64,000 bases of DNA, from the NCBI GenBank assembly GCA_001687465.1, contig LVLI01000522.1, forward strand, positions 1 to 64,000, written 5' to 3'. How positions within the stretch are numbered: the first letter of the stretch is position 1; each line of letters begins with the position of its first letter. This document shows, one piece after another, positions 1 through 11,496 of the stretch. The DNA comes from Halocafeteria seosinensis. Lineage: Eukaryota; Sar; Bigyra; Bicosoecida. The notes beneath the pieces were generated by a model that worked only from the letters and a program-made list of their open reading frames with translations, was not told the origin of the DNA and did no database searches. Both the position numbers and the translations under genes were made by a program.

Positions 1-324
1 TCTCGACAACCGCTTCAATAACGCAACTGCACGAACTCCAAAGCCTCCAGTGGCCTCCACAGCGAAAGGAATGATCTCGCGATCATACTCCTTCAGATGG
101 GCATACTTCCTCAGTTTGGCATTCTCTGCTTGCTTGGCTGTCCACAACTTGGAACACGCTGATCTCACTAATCGATCGTCAGACAAGAACAGGTGTCGGA
201 CCCAGCACGGAGCAAACTGACTCAGGGAGGCAGCGATAATAAACAAATACTGCTCCAACGTGGGTTCTAACTCCTTCATCCTCTTCGTATTGTCACCGTA
301 TGGGAAGAGAGGCGTCGGACTTCC
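1..324 (-). mobile_element. Retroelement 3'-ORF remnant (truncated by window edge)
   Basis: A minus-strand reading frame is open from a stop near 325-327 to the window edge. From the ATG at 281 it reads MKELEPTLEQYLF and later KLRKYAHLKEYDR followed by PFAVEATGGFGVRAVALLKR. The last part resembles the region that follows the reverse transcriptase in many protist and plant retrotransposon polyproteins, where a short 'P-F-A-V-E-T-x-G-G-W-G' segment precedes 'LLKxLA'. I see no reverse transcriptase inside the window. A related segment occurs at 39028-39276, which supports a dispersed element. The family call rests on motif memory, not on a search. Confidence 0.5.
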
Positions 325-327
325 TCA

Positions 328-994
328 GGCGTATGAGTAAACGTCCCCCGGCTGTCTTTGTCCATAGTTCCCCACGCTGTCGTCGGTCTACAGGTCGCAT
401 GATGCCGCTTCGTTTTAAAGTCGCCCGCCTGTCAGATCCTCCCGCACAACTCAGCCCACCCGACCGTGCTCACAGCAGGTCCCTACCTAACCCGTATGAG
501 CACCAAGCAGGAACTCCTGTAGCGCAGTCCAGTTTCCCCAGTCATTCGGGAAACAGGGACCAATTTGAATAGACGCCGCCTCTCCCCAGAAACGATGGAA
601 AAAAACTTCATTGGAAGTAGATCGACGATATGCACCCCAACCTTGTTTGATCTAGTCCAGTGTGTTTTGTCTATGTCTACCGGCCAAATGTAAACAGGCT
701 TCATCTCCCCTAATGTGTGATGAGAACCAGGGACGGAAACGGAGTACGTGGCTCAAACACACACAGAAACAGCAGGAGCGTCTCAGATTACGCAGGACTA
801 GACATTACACCATGAAAGTATATTGAAACTGTTCAGATCGGATTAGGTGAGAGCGCAGAAGTTTGAGCAAAGGACATTCCTGTGTCTATCTGTCTCCCTG
901 TATGCTTCGGCCTTTCTCTTCACGATCACAATATAAAGGACGGGCAATCTCCTTGAGTCGCCAGAAAGACGGATACTGCAGTACTGTTCTTTTC
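328..994. other. Gene-poor stretch downstream of TilS
   Basis: Short open frames exist on both strands, but none has a recognisable domain, splice-site pattern or neighbour that supports it. The stretch lies between the retroelement remnant and the TilS stop codon and probably holds the TilS 3' UTR. Confidence 0.4.
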
Positions 995-3193
995 TCAACT
1001 AGCAGAGAACTGGGGCAACAAAAGTCCCGAATGACGGAACGATACATACATCCTCAATCCGGGAACAAGGGCGTCTCCAGTAAACGGCACGGCAACAATG
1101 AATTCAGTTCCAGGCTCAAAAGCGCAAGTACTATGACCGAACTTAGCTCCTCCACAAACAGTCCGTAGTTCAGGTTGCAGAAGCCACCGGGCCTCGGAGT
1201 AGAGCGATAGGTCTTCCCACCGGACGCACGCCACGGGAACACTAAGTAGTGACTCCCTTAAGGGACAGCCAAGCATAGCCTCAATGTCTGGCTTCCATCT
1301 GAACAGCATGTCCCATTCCCCGAAGGATGCGGACCGTACATAGAGTCCACTGAGTATCTCAGCCTTGTGAGTCCCAGTGTAACCCTTCTTTTCATAATCA
1401 TAGTAGCACCATACATCAAATCTCCGATCCCAGTTGAATTTCTTAAGAAGAGGGGTGCCCTGGTTGCGCTCATGAAACTGGCGGATATTTTCTTCCAATG
1501 GGCTATGCTTCCTGTTTTTTTCATTGGCCCTCTCATACTCTACGCTCCTGATGCTGGGAGACTGCTCTGTCACAATGCTCTCGGGACAATTCCGCAAGCG
1601 TGGAGTTATCTCTTTGAATATGACAATTAGATTCCTTGAGGTGGGCTCATCAAGCGGCTGCAAAGACGACCGTGCACAATTAAAGGAATACGCCGAATGC
1701 AGGGCGTCGATGATAACGTACTGCGTTCAAAGCGTCATTTACCCGTCTCCTGGGGCACGGAGCGACAATACAGCCTCCGATTGATCTTTTCTTTCTCAGT
1801 CCCTTGAGCTGGGAGAGGAACCTAATGGCCTGTTCCCTCCTTGGGTTCGCCTTTCTGCCACTCACGGCTACTAGAATGTCACATAAGGCTGTGGATGTAT
1901 AGGGATCCATCATGCAAAATGCTCGGCATAATCGTTTGAGCCACAAAGCCTACCTTCTATCCGAATTGCCCTTGGAATTTTCGGTTGGTCGAGTTCGTTA
2001 GCATCCACAGTCACGCAGCCAAGATCTGTCACAGACAATACGCAGCGCCTTAACACATGGTTCCGAATGTGTTTCACGGACTCATTAAACGATTGAGCAA
2101 AACAACACACGGAACAAATGTCCCGGTTATTGAGTCTTGATCCTTTCCAGGTGCAGAGAAACTGCGAGACGCGCGTTCATTCGTGTATCAGAAATGCTTC
2201 AAATTAGACTCGAAGAAAACATCCTTACTTTACGCACGCGCGACCTGTCATACGAGGTATCATTATTCGTTGGATCTTCGACTGGCCGTAATCCGAGCAT
2301 CAGACAAGTATCCTGCAACCTTTGCTTTGGTATATCCAGGAATGGTCTGTGTATTCTTAGCCCATTCAAGTAAGCGATCGGCTGCATCCCCGCCAGTCCA
2401 CGAACCCCAGAATTTCTTGCAAGCCTAAGCAAGCATGTTTCTTGTTGATCATCAAGATGGTGTCCGTAATAGCAGTCCCTGCGTCCAAGTAGTAATTAAG
2501 AGTCGGCTGAGAACCAAACAGTTCATTGTATTCTCACCTAGCCTGGAAATCCCTCGACAAAGCAGCTAACGTGGCATGCCTCTTCTCTCTTCCGTGAAGC
2601 TGCTTCTTTGACGTTCTTGGAAATGATTCCCCCCAATCAACTGGTACAACATGGTGTTCCATGCCGCATTCCCTTAGGACTTGGTGGACATACACAGACT
2701 CTTGCGTACTCTCATGACGAAATTGGTGGTCAATGGTCACAGCTATAGGATGGAAATCTTTCTTCTGAGAAAACCGATGGAGCATTACCGCAAGCGCCAG
2801 ACTATCCGGGCCTCCAGAGACGGCCACTAGCGCTCTTGCATGGGTGGGTTGGTAGTGACCTCCATCGACCATAATCCGAGCAAACTCCTCATCCGTCACT
2901 GGGTTGCCTTGGATGGGTGCGGGAAGAGGGTGGTGCACAGCACTGCTATGGTGTCGATACGGCATGCCTGTTTGTGATGCCGCAGACCATCCAGGGCCGC
3001 TGGAGCATCCATGCCTCAAAACCCTGAGCTGCCCTCGCAGCATCATTCCACTTAAAAGACCTCCAATCCCATTAACAAAACGTATCCGCTTTATGGTTAG
3101 TGATGACTGTGGTGTACACTGTACGTACGTAGCGAGAGATTTAGAAGTAAATGATGCTGCAACTTCAACCCCATTTGAATTGGGGACAGACAA
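995..3193 (-). CDS. tilS: tRNA(Ile)-lysidine synthase, nuclear-encoded (TilS)
   Basis: TilS converts C34 of the CAU-anticodon tRNA(Ile) to lysidine, using ATP and lysine, so that it reads AUA; in eukaryotes it serves organelles. Exon 1 (2538-3193) carries the PP-loop SGGPDS at residues about 126-131. Exon 2 (2229-2478) gives GHHLDDQQETCLLRLARNSG, the second family signature, and then RPFLDIPK. Exon 3 (about 1954-2080) and exon 4 (1743-1921 or 1743-1949) cover the substrate-binding region with PRREQAIRFL and SIGGCIVA. The last exon (995-1657) holds the C-terminal domain with FNWDRRF. The 59-nt intron 2479-2537 and the intron 1658-1742 are clean. The exon 3/4 join is ambiguous: a 32-nt intron (1922-1953), a 59-nt intron (1950-2008) and a 1-nt frameshift are all possible. 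The product is about 620 residues. The first 95 residues are Arg/Ser-rich with a second Met pair at 50-51, compatible with an organellar presequence. Confidence 0.85.
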
Positions 3194-3308
3194 TGAAATA
3201 AATGGATACTGTGTATTGTTTTTCCCACCTTCCGCTTTTCATTAGAATTTTTATTATTGATTGATTTATGGCTGCTCCTTGGCCTTGTCTTTGGTTAATG
3301 CGTTGCAT

Positions 3309-4512
3309 ATGGCGGCCTCACTCTCCTCGACGTGCAGCACCTTGCAGCCCATCTTGGAGCGCTACAAGCTGGGGCATGAGGTAGATGAGGAGACTGAGAC
3401 GTACATCAAAGGTGAGAAACATTTTCATAGAAACGGATAATATATAAAAGAGTGGTTATGCAAGCATGATTGATGGAACTGCCGAGCGTTCATTTTGCCT
3501 TGACGTTAGTTGACGTGGCTCTTGTGCGTGCTTGCAGCTGCTATAGAGGAAAGCAATGAGCTACAGGATGTCCAAGGTAATGTGATCCAGTCATTACGTC
3601 GTCATGGTGCTCGTTTTCTAAGTTCAGTTTGGTCTTCGCAGACCTGTTGGTCGGATTTGTACTGGGTTATGAAGAGTTAGCGCCCCAAACCCAAGAACAA
3701 CTGGCTGATGAGTTGCGCAGAACTGTGATGTCAGCTATCTCCACCTCTTCTGAACAATTGGGCAACTTTTACACAGAAACTACACAGGAGCACAGTTTAC
3801 CACCGGATAAGAACCATCCTTCAACTGACCGCTCTTCGTCCAATGCGCAGCCGCCAAGAAGCGGGTTTTCTTCTGACAGTGAAGGATGCGTTTCCGCCCG
3901 ACACGATGAAAACGTTTCGGAGGAAACTGATGAAGATAGCTATCCAGAAGCCCAGAATCAACTTCGTGAAATGTTTCCGTCTGCATCAGCATACCTGCTG
4001 AGACGCATTACCACGAAATACGGAGGGGATGTTCAGGTAAGTAACTTTCCTGTAGTAGCCATTTAATGACTTGCGAAGGCCCAAGCCTCTTCATATATTT
4101 GCCCTAACAGTCCTCTGCGTTAGAGCTCGTGGACGCTGATGTTGAAAAGTTGGAACTAGATTATAAAGAACAAGATCGGGCAAGATGGGTAGAAGCACAA
4201 GAAAAGAAAATCGAAGAGGAACGTCAGGAAAAAATGCGACGCCAAAACCTGTTAAAAATATTTGATGAGCGTCCAGCTGATGGCGGCAAAGAAGAGAAGA
4301 AAATAGATAAAGACTTGTTTCAAACAAGCGCGGATGTTCGACAAAAGCGTAAGAATAGGAGCAAGCAACCTCAAATCCGTTACCATGATGGCCAAGTTGT
4401 CACAAAGAAAGGGGAGAAGTACATCAACGAGGTTTTAAAGGAAGATGATCCGTCTACATTCGTCAAGCTAAAAATAAAAACCAAAGGAAAGCGAGGGCCC
4501 GGCTATCGGTAG
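3309..4512 (+). CDS. CUE-domain protein (CUEDC2 / plant Cue-like)
   Basis: Four exons join in frame: 3309-3411, 3538-3576, 3642-4036 and 4111-4512, giving about 312 residues. The end of exon 3 reads LREMFPSASAYLLRRI, the L-x-x-M-F-P start of a ubiquitin-binding CUE helix bundle. The last exon starts with a strongly charged helix (EKLELDYKEQDRARWVEAQE) and ends with IRYHDGQVVTKKGEKYI. That motif is conserved at the C-terminus of a eukaryotic CUE family that includes plant 'ubiquitin system component Cue' proteins. The middle is Ser/acid-rich and probably disordered. CUE domains bind mono-ubiquitin, so a role as ubiquitin adaptor is inferred; the partner is unknown. The gene is transcribed divergently from TilS with only 115 bp between the starts, which suggests a shared promoter. 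Confidence 0.75.
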
Positions 4513-4659
4513 CAATTCAAATCATGCTGGTTAGTCTTTCGATAGTAGCAAATGAAACAGTAATAGAACATTCAGAACGAACAGCACACTGCGATACCTG
4601 AGCTGCGCTACGCCTTCCTCTCTTTCGAAACGCGTGAATCTACAAAGCTTATCTTGTTA

Positions 4660-5611
4660 TCACTCGGCAGAGTTCGCAACAAACGAGAGATAAATCGTCC
4701 AGAAGATTCCAGCAATGTTAATGAATAGAACATTTAATTGCTCAGGAATCAGTTTAAAGTTGAGGGTCTGCATAATAGTCCAGTATACCCAGTTGACAGC
4801 GATCGTCGCAGCGAAGTTATTCTGGGCTTCTTGCAGACTCAGAATAAGGGAGCCATGCTTGAGAACTCCTTGTACAATAAAAAATCCTATTACCATAAGC
4901 GGAGCCCATAATACCTGCACATTGCTCGAAGTGTACGCACTGTTTCTGTGCATTACGGACAGTTTTGAGACTCACCTGGTCCATCGAAACCTTCTTTGCT
5001 ATAGCCAAATTGTTTGAACCTTTGATATAGGAGTTAAGAAAATCATACCAATAGTGGTTTCCGTAGACTGCCACGCCTGCCCACACTAGCGACCGCATGG
5101 TTCTAGCTAACTCCAAGCCCCAGTCGTCCCGAAGTAACGGGAGGTGGATATGAACACCGTAAGGTGCAGTATGCCATTTGTCCGGGAATATGAATTGGCA
5201 GAGCACATCTCCTATGATTCCAACGAAGCATCCCTGCGAATACAATCACGATGAGAGTCTTCGCTTCTTCGTGGAGCCTGATGGTGACCTGCCTACCGTG
5301 AGAACTTTGGTGGTAACCGGGTGAGTTTTCAAACTATCCATGTACTTTCCATAGAGGGATTTATTTGCATTCCGAGATAAGGGAGGTTTCGTGCTGATGC
5401 TTTTGTTCTTCTTGGGCTCATCATCTTCCTCGCCATTTGTATGACCGTTTCGGTTTTCTCCCCTCTGAATGTATGTCTTGGCTGGCACAACTCCCGGAGT
5501 GAATTTCAGCGATTGCTTTCCAGTGTCATCGACACTGGGTCGACGCAAATGGAACTGACTGACATTAGGAGAAGTTAACTCTTCTTCCTCTGCCTCGAGT
5601 GGAGAAGCCAT
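4660..5611 (-). CDS. Mpv17/PMP22-family membrane protein
   Basis: Three exons (5297-5611, 4976-5233, 4660-4914), all with phase-0 joins, give 275 residues. Residues from about 95 read YGKYMDSLKTHPVTTKVLT and continue GCFVGIIGDVLCQ, the W/Y-x-x-Y-L-x-x-x-P-x-x-T-K and G-x-G-D-x-x-x-Q pattern that opens this family. The end, NFKLIPEQLNVLFINIAGIF then WTIYLSF, matches the family's 'N-F-x-x-I-P-x-x-x-R' and 'W-x-x-Y-L-S' signature. Four hydrophobic segments are expected, in the inner mitochondrial or peroxisomal membrane. Family members form small channels or affect mtDNA maintenance; the substrate here is unknown. The first 95 residues are hydrophilic, acidic then basic, and longer than in short Mpv17 proteins. 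Confidence 0.85.
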
Positions 5612-6038
5612 TCTCGACGCTTGTCTCCCCCGGAAGAGAACAACAAAGTACGTAAATAATGCATGTATACGAATGATATTACTTGGTCGTCGTCATAAAC
5701 GACAACGGCATTCGCATTTCGACTGCTCAACCGAACAATATTTCCTGTATCACGCCTTCAAACATTGTGTTATACGTCCATGACTGACGGTCCGTGCCGG
5801 ATGATTCCCTTGTGAAGATCAGATCGGGTCACGTGACTCCCTACAACAGTTGTCAAGGCACCAACGGGGTTTATGATGCGGCATGATTACAATATAACAC
5901 ACACAACACAGATGGAAATGGGCATAATAAACTGAGTTTATTCTTCTAAGGAAGAAAGCAAAATGCACATCAAATAGCTGATCTCTAACGCAATCCAATA
6001 ATTCCAAGTCCAAAAACTAACGCAGAGAGGAACCGCAC
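5612..6038. other. Intergenic, between Mpv17-like start and CAF16-like stop
   Basis: This 427-bp stretch lies upstream of the Mpv17-like gene and downstream of the ABC gene, both on the minus strand. Short frames on either strand show no domain. It should contain the Mpv17-like promoter and the 3' UTR of the ABC gene. I see no repeat or RNA gene. Confidence 0.4.
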
Positions 6039-7565
6039 TTAGGAACTCTTGGCCTGGGTCTCACTCGGAGTGTAGCCATAAAATCGTCCAGGCGCGAAAC
6101 CGTTGGGTGCAAATGTCTTGCCTTCCTGAGCCTTGGCATTCTGCACAAAGAAGAAATAACAAATGGTTCTTCACAGGAGACACCCCGTCCACATTCGGCA
6201 TTGCACGTACCATGTCCAAAAAGTCTTCCCCGGCCAGAGCGGCGGATTCCTTAAGCGATTTACCCTCTCTAACAAATTTGTCATGCTCCTCACGAAGCCA
6301 CGATTCAACAGTGCGAAGCAAGGGAGCACGTACGCCCTTCTCGCGCAATTCCTGAAGTCAGATATACCCGTAGTGAACATGGACCAGCCACCCACACCAT
6401 ATCAATATGTTCGTACACATACATTCAATTTCTTGCATTCGCTAAAAGTAGAAAACTCGGCTATTTTCCCTTCCGATAGCCAAGCTAGGTGAGTACCCCA
6501 ATCGTCGAGTCCGTCGAAAATATGCGTCGCATATACGAGGGTGGTTCCATTGCGTTCGGAATCCTCCTGCCCCGATAAAGTTCGATAGCTATATGCTTGC
6601 AACAGAGGAAGTAACAGAAAACACTTAGCCTTACTTTCAAGTATTCCAGAAAGTCTTGCCTTGCTAGAACATCCAAATCCGTGGTGATTTCGTCTAGAAG
6701 CAATATCTCAGAAGGACGCAATAGCTGTAAGAAGATCTGCACTCTGCGGCGTTGTCCATCTGATAGCTGCAGGTCTCAAGAGTATTTTGAAGTCTGCTTG
6801 CAGCAACCACATCCTACTACATGTGGTCATGTATGACGTACCTGATGCATTCTCCAATCTTCGTCAACTCCGAGCAAATCTAGAAGAAACTGGCGCCTTT
6901 CCGGAAATTCGTTTTGCTCTTCTTTCATCATGTCACCGACTCGAATGTCGGCTGTCAGGGCACAGCCGTAGCCAGCAAATGCCACTGTACGCTTCCCCCA
7001 ATCCGTTCCCATGTAAGCACGCTTCAGATTTAACGAAGTGTCATGGAATACATCTCTTCCAAGGACCTCAACGTGGCCGTGGTGGATGTGCTTCCCCGAA
7101 AGCAGTTTCAATATCGAGGTCTTCCCTGAAGGCATAGGAGCAAAAATCGGTAATCGCGAGTACAACACTCAAACTAGAGAGACAGAGACAAAGAGAGATC
7201 AGCGCAGAGGGAACAATGCATCAGCAGCACCACGTCAGGTCAAACAAACCCCAGTGATGGAGCAACGCCATTGACGAATGCCTTCTACAGTGCACTATTT
7301 AGCCGCAGTAGTCTTACCTGCGCCATTGCCACCCACGAGTAGGCATCGAGAGCCAGGTTTCAACTGCACAAGGAACGCAAGAGAAACAAAATTAGGTTCT
7401 GACTGGATGCATTGTGTCGGCAACGTCAGAAACACTTCATTGACTAACCTGTAATGTGATATTCTTGAGTGTCGGTTCCGACGCTCCAGGGTACTTGAAT
7501 GTGAGATCACGGATATCAACAGCCCATTCTGGCTGGCTATTCCCGTTTTGTGCGTTCCCGTTCAT
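6039..7565 (-). CDS. Soluble ABC ATPase, CAF16 / ABCI19-21 type
   Basis: Seven exons join in frame (7449-7565, 7318-7363, 6842-7125, 6635-6766, 6423-6566, 6211-6351, 6039-6140) to give 321 residues with no membrane segment. It has one complete nucleotide-binding domain. Walker A is GGNGAGKTS (about 50-58), the signature [13 protein letters not shown] starts at 150, Walker B is EILLLDE followed by [14 protein letters not shown], and the switch histidine is in [15 protein letters not shown]. The segment VLGRDVFHD with [17 protein letters not shown] is diagnostic of the CAF16 group, a cytosolic/nuclear ABC protein tied to the CCR4-NOT complex in yeast and to ABCI19-21 in plants. It ends with [10 protein letters not shown]. 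Exon 2 is only 46 nt and splits the Walker A codon run. The molecular role of this subfamily is poorly defined. Confidence 0.9.
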
Positions 7566-7911
7566 TTTGTTTAAATGTCGCTGTGGCTGTTAAAATGGGC
7601 TCAATATCAACAAATCGGATGAACTATCTCCTCGCTGACACAGTTAGGAATCGAGTCTGCTCCTATTAACTAAACACCGAAGAATTCTACGAGAAAGGAA
7701 CAAGCAAGATGGCAATGGTCTAACAATGCTACTGGAAATGAAACTCTAACCTACTGGTGGACAACATAGCTCGTATGACGTAGGGTATTCTGACGTAGGT
7801 TCCGAGAACAGTGGTTTGTGAAGGTGCTTCCTCAACCACAACTTGTCACAGTTACTTGTAGTCCACAAGCGCTGAATGTTGATGCTAGAGCAATGTTGAG
7901 TTGACAGGTGT
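7566..7911. other. Intergenic, CAF16-like promoter region
   Basis: 346 bp between two minus-strand genes: the promoter of the ABC gene and the 3' end of the coiled-coil gene. No coding exon, repeat or RNA gene is evident. Confidence 0.4.
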
Positions 7912-10751
7912 CTACATAGAAACGATGTCATAGTTCTCCTTGTCACAGTGCCCGCCAGTAGCTCCTTGTCGACCGAAAGCACTCCTCCAATGCCCTCCCT
8001 TGCGACTTGACGGCTCCCGGTTAGGACTTATCTCACGCAGAGAGCAGTCCTTTTGCGGGACATGGAAGCAATACCTTCCGTTTTGCCTTTCTTGGGCATC
8101 TCCCAATGCGAATATTGGGGTTGCGAAATGTTTCTTTGTTGTCACTACACATGTTGTCATTGCTGGACTGCTTCGAGGATGTGCTCTGACGGTGCTGGAG
8201 TCGGAGTTGCCAAACCTCGACTTGCTTCGGCTCGTTGAGCGTGAACTGTCTGCGCACAAGGGGCTATGCGGGTTTTCTGTATGTAGTACCGTGCTGCAAC
8301 GAGAGGGAGTTGAGTGTTGGTGTGAAGAAATGCCAGTTCCATTTGATGGTGTTTCCTGATCTAGAGCTCCACCATTGGCTGTGGCGAGGTCAGTACTTTG
8401 CTCACTGCTGTATTCTCTCGTCTTGCGCCTTGTAGTGATGCGTCTGAGTCTCATGTACTTTGAGTTTAAGGCAAAATACTGTTCGCGGTATTTTGCTGTC
8501 AAGGCTTGTTGGGCCCAGAGTCTCTCATTCACTGTCCAAGGCAAATTCCCCGTGGCCTGCGGAGATAACTTCTTGTTTCTTAGTCTATGCTGCACCTCCA
8601 CTATTTCTTTTTGCAAGAATAGTATCGCAGCTGCAAGTACTTTGTGCTTATGGTTCAATTTCTTTGCGAATTTTTTATACTGTTCTACCCATGTTCTGTA
8701 AGCTGTCCCGACCGCCTCGGATATTTGGTGCTTAGTTTCTCGGAGTCTCGATTCATGCAGTTGGGTTGCTTCATTCTTCTGGCATGTTAATTTTTGTACT
8801 TGTGCAGTTAAACGCTTTTCTCTGTCACTTTGTTCCGCTCTCGCCTCTTCCAACTCGAAACGTAACGAACACACTTTCAGTTGCCAGCGCTGTATACTCT
8901 TAAGGTGTCGATCACGAAAGAGTTTGAGTCTATTTTCAGCAGAATCTGCACGTTGTTGAGTGTCTATACAGCGCTGTTGCAACCTTTTAATTTCTAGCTG
9001 TTTTTCAGTGTTCTGTATAGGCTCGATGCTCTGAGCAGTTATGCTTGCACAGCATTGGTGATGCGCAGCCGTTTCACGCTGCAATCGCTGTTGTGCTTCG
9101 AAAGTTGCATAATTCGCCTCTTCAAGGGAGTGTTTAACTTCTTGTAACTGCTGTCTGAGTGCACTATAGCGCATTTGCATCGATTCCCGTTCCTGACTCG
9201 AGCTTATGGCTTTGGCTTTGTAAGTCTGTACCTGATGCTCAAGGTCGTTGCGAACTTTTTGCAGGCGTAAGGTTTCTTCCCTCAGATCTGCAATTCGTCG
9301 TAGTTGTTGACTACAAGAAGCTTGAAGACTATGTAGTCGATCCTCAAGATACCGATTCCTAGAAATAAGTGGTCTGCGAAAGAGCAAAGCCAGCATGCCT
9401 TACACAATGGAACCACAGTATTCGGACGGCTGTACCTTGTCGAATCCAGCTCATCTTTGAGTGCCTGAGTCTCTGCAGTGCGTCTCAGTAGCTTCGCGCA
9501 ACGGGTCTCTAAACACTGATTTCGTTGGTGCAACTCGTTTAACTGTGCGGAAAGGCTAGTGCTAGCATGTCTGAGGCACACTACAAGCAGAACATTTAAA
9601 AGTTGATGGCTTCACTAGACTCGAAGACTGGTCTTACCTGGAGAGAGTTTCCATTTCGAAGTCACTTTGAAGCAGGGTACTGCCCCGGAAGAGAGAAAAG
9701 CATGGATTGGGAGAGAAGCTCTCTTGTTCCTCCGGTTGCCTGGGAGATGAAATGGTTTGTAACATGTCCACGGTTGCCTGGAGGTCGGCCTGCAAGGTGA
9801 GAAATAGAACTTGGGATTCAGTTCTACGGCCTCCGGCCTACGCATTTGACATTTATAATTGCTCACCATGCGCTCATTAACCCACTTCTGTTCCTTGCTA
9901 CCAGGACTGTAGTCTTCACTACTGTCTTCACTGGGCATTGCTTGACCGTCAAACTCTTCCCGGAACGGAGGTGCAATATTTCCTTCAGAGGTATATAGTA
10001 CTTGCTGAATAATGTCCATTAAAGCTTCCTGGATATTTTCATCCATTGTCATGATACGTTGAAGAAACGTTTCTTTCGAGGGGCCAGTAACGCATGCTAC
10101 CAACACAAGTTGTGCTATCCGCATTACTAACTGTCGCAATTCAGTTTGGTGTCCATGTCGCTGGATGCATAACAAGTGCTCATCGCGAGTAGAGGAACTA
10201 CATTTCACTAAATCCCAGAGCAAACATTTTAATACGCTTGTGTGTTCCTGCAAATGGAATCAGCTTCAGGGTATAACACTTCAGGATGTTGAAAAAAAGT
10301 TCGACGAACCTCATAGTAGTAGAAAAGTTCGCGAAGCAACTCAGTGAGCGCACCTGCTTCACCGATTATGGCTGCTCTGTCAGTTCTCTCCGTTCTGTGC
10401 AGGTGAAACATGCGCGATTGCAGAACGTGAACATGTACGCAAAGGAAGTATACACACCCCTGATAGAACACGGATAAGAGCAACACACCGTCGGCATGTG
10501 CATCTACAGAGCTATTTGCACATGTATTTATGGCTTCTTTCGAATACTCCCAAATGTTGTTATCAAGATTGCGCGTACAGCTTTGTGCTTCCAGCTCCCT
10601 CACCTGAATGAAAAGAACCCGCGAAGAGTTTCGTGAACGTGCGGGCACAGTTGTCTACGCTGTTATGTATGCTAACAAAGCGACTTACCCAAGCTGAGAG
10701 TGCCTTCTCATTATAATCATTGAAGAGTTTTCCTAACCGCTGCTTCTCCAT
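7912..10751 (-). CDS. Large coiled-coil protein with C-terminal KEN box
   Basis: Seven exons (10689-10751, 10489-10603, 10310-10371, 9867-10247, 9638-9789, 9436-9570, 7912-9373) join in frame to 789 residues. I do not recognise a named family. Residues 1-200 are mostly helical, followed by a Ser/acidic linker with SEDSSEDYSPGSKEQ. From about 255 to 560 there is a long coiled coil with regular heptads (for example SLQASCSQQLRRIADLREET), rich in Gln, Arg and Glu. The last 200 residues are Ser/Arg-rich and look disordered. The extreme C-terminus is CDKENYDIVSM, with the KEN tripeptide at 781-783, a known APC/C-Cdh1 degron. This, with the architecture, suggests a cell-cycle-regulated structural protein of the centrosome, spindle or nuclear matrix; that is inference. 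Exon 3 uses the acceptor before 10371, the only CAG choice that keeps frame. Confidence 0.75.
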
Positions 10752-11496
10752 CGCTGTTATTTCTACTGTTCTATCGGTGAGGCTACCCTGAATCAGCGCA
10801 GTTTCAAGACTGAATCATTTGGGAAAAATACGACAATGTAGAAATGTTGTCACTTATCGCAGTTCCGTTTGCTTTCTGTCCTTACTTTGTTAATTGCCGT
10901 TTACATGCTAGTCCTGTAGCTAAATAAAACTTTTTTCGGTTATCCTGACTTCGAAGTTTCCCACCATGAATTCGCTACCTTGATTCAAGTGAGCAAGCCT
11001 CGATGCGGAAAACACTTCCTTGTCAGAGCAGGGTAAGCCTTTATAAGGGCAAGCACTAGTATACAATATTGTTGATACCTGTTGAATGGTTAGAAGAGAT
11101 ATTTTAATCTTGTCAGGTTTCATAAGAGCACTTGGAGTGCCACGTGTAGCAACATAATGACCTCCATAGGGTAAGCCGAGCCTCCATCTCCCCTCCCACA
11201 GCTTTTTATGCGGGCTGCCTGCTTTCTTATTCATTTACCCACTGTTATTTCTGTTTAATAGTGGTATCCAATGGGCTCTGCGTCTATTTTTCGTGTCTAT
11301 GGGGCTTAAGTGGTCTTGCAATGGCTATGAAATGGCCCAAAACAGCCTCTCAGAGGGCTGTAGTGGAGTCTGTGGAGTGGATTTTTCGGGCATACACAAC
11401 AACGAATCATGTTATCTGTCTAAGTTTGAATGTATTTATCAATTACGTGCTTATGCTTGACTATGCAGTGGGAATGTCGAATGGGGTGATGCCTTA
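10752..11496. other. Divergent promoter region, coiled-coil gene / eIF3g
   Basis: 745 bp between the starts of two divergent genes. A 104-codon minus-strand frame (10920-11234) lies here but has no recognisable domain, and it sits where promoters are expected. I see no tRNA, repeat or transposon. Confidence 0.4.

Noticed and set aside
7940-8701. Long plus-strand frames opposite the coiled-coil gene
   Set aside because: They are antisense to a well-supported spliced gene and read as Cys/Leu-rich noise; the minus strand keeps heptads and clean splice joins.
10920-11234. 104-codon minus-strand frame between the coiled-coil gene and eIF3g
   Set aside because: No domain or low-complexity logic, sits in the divergent promoter region, and no splice partners were found.
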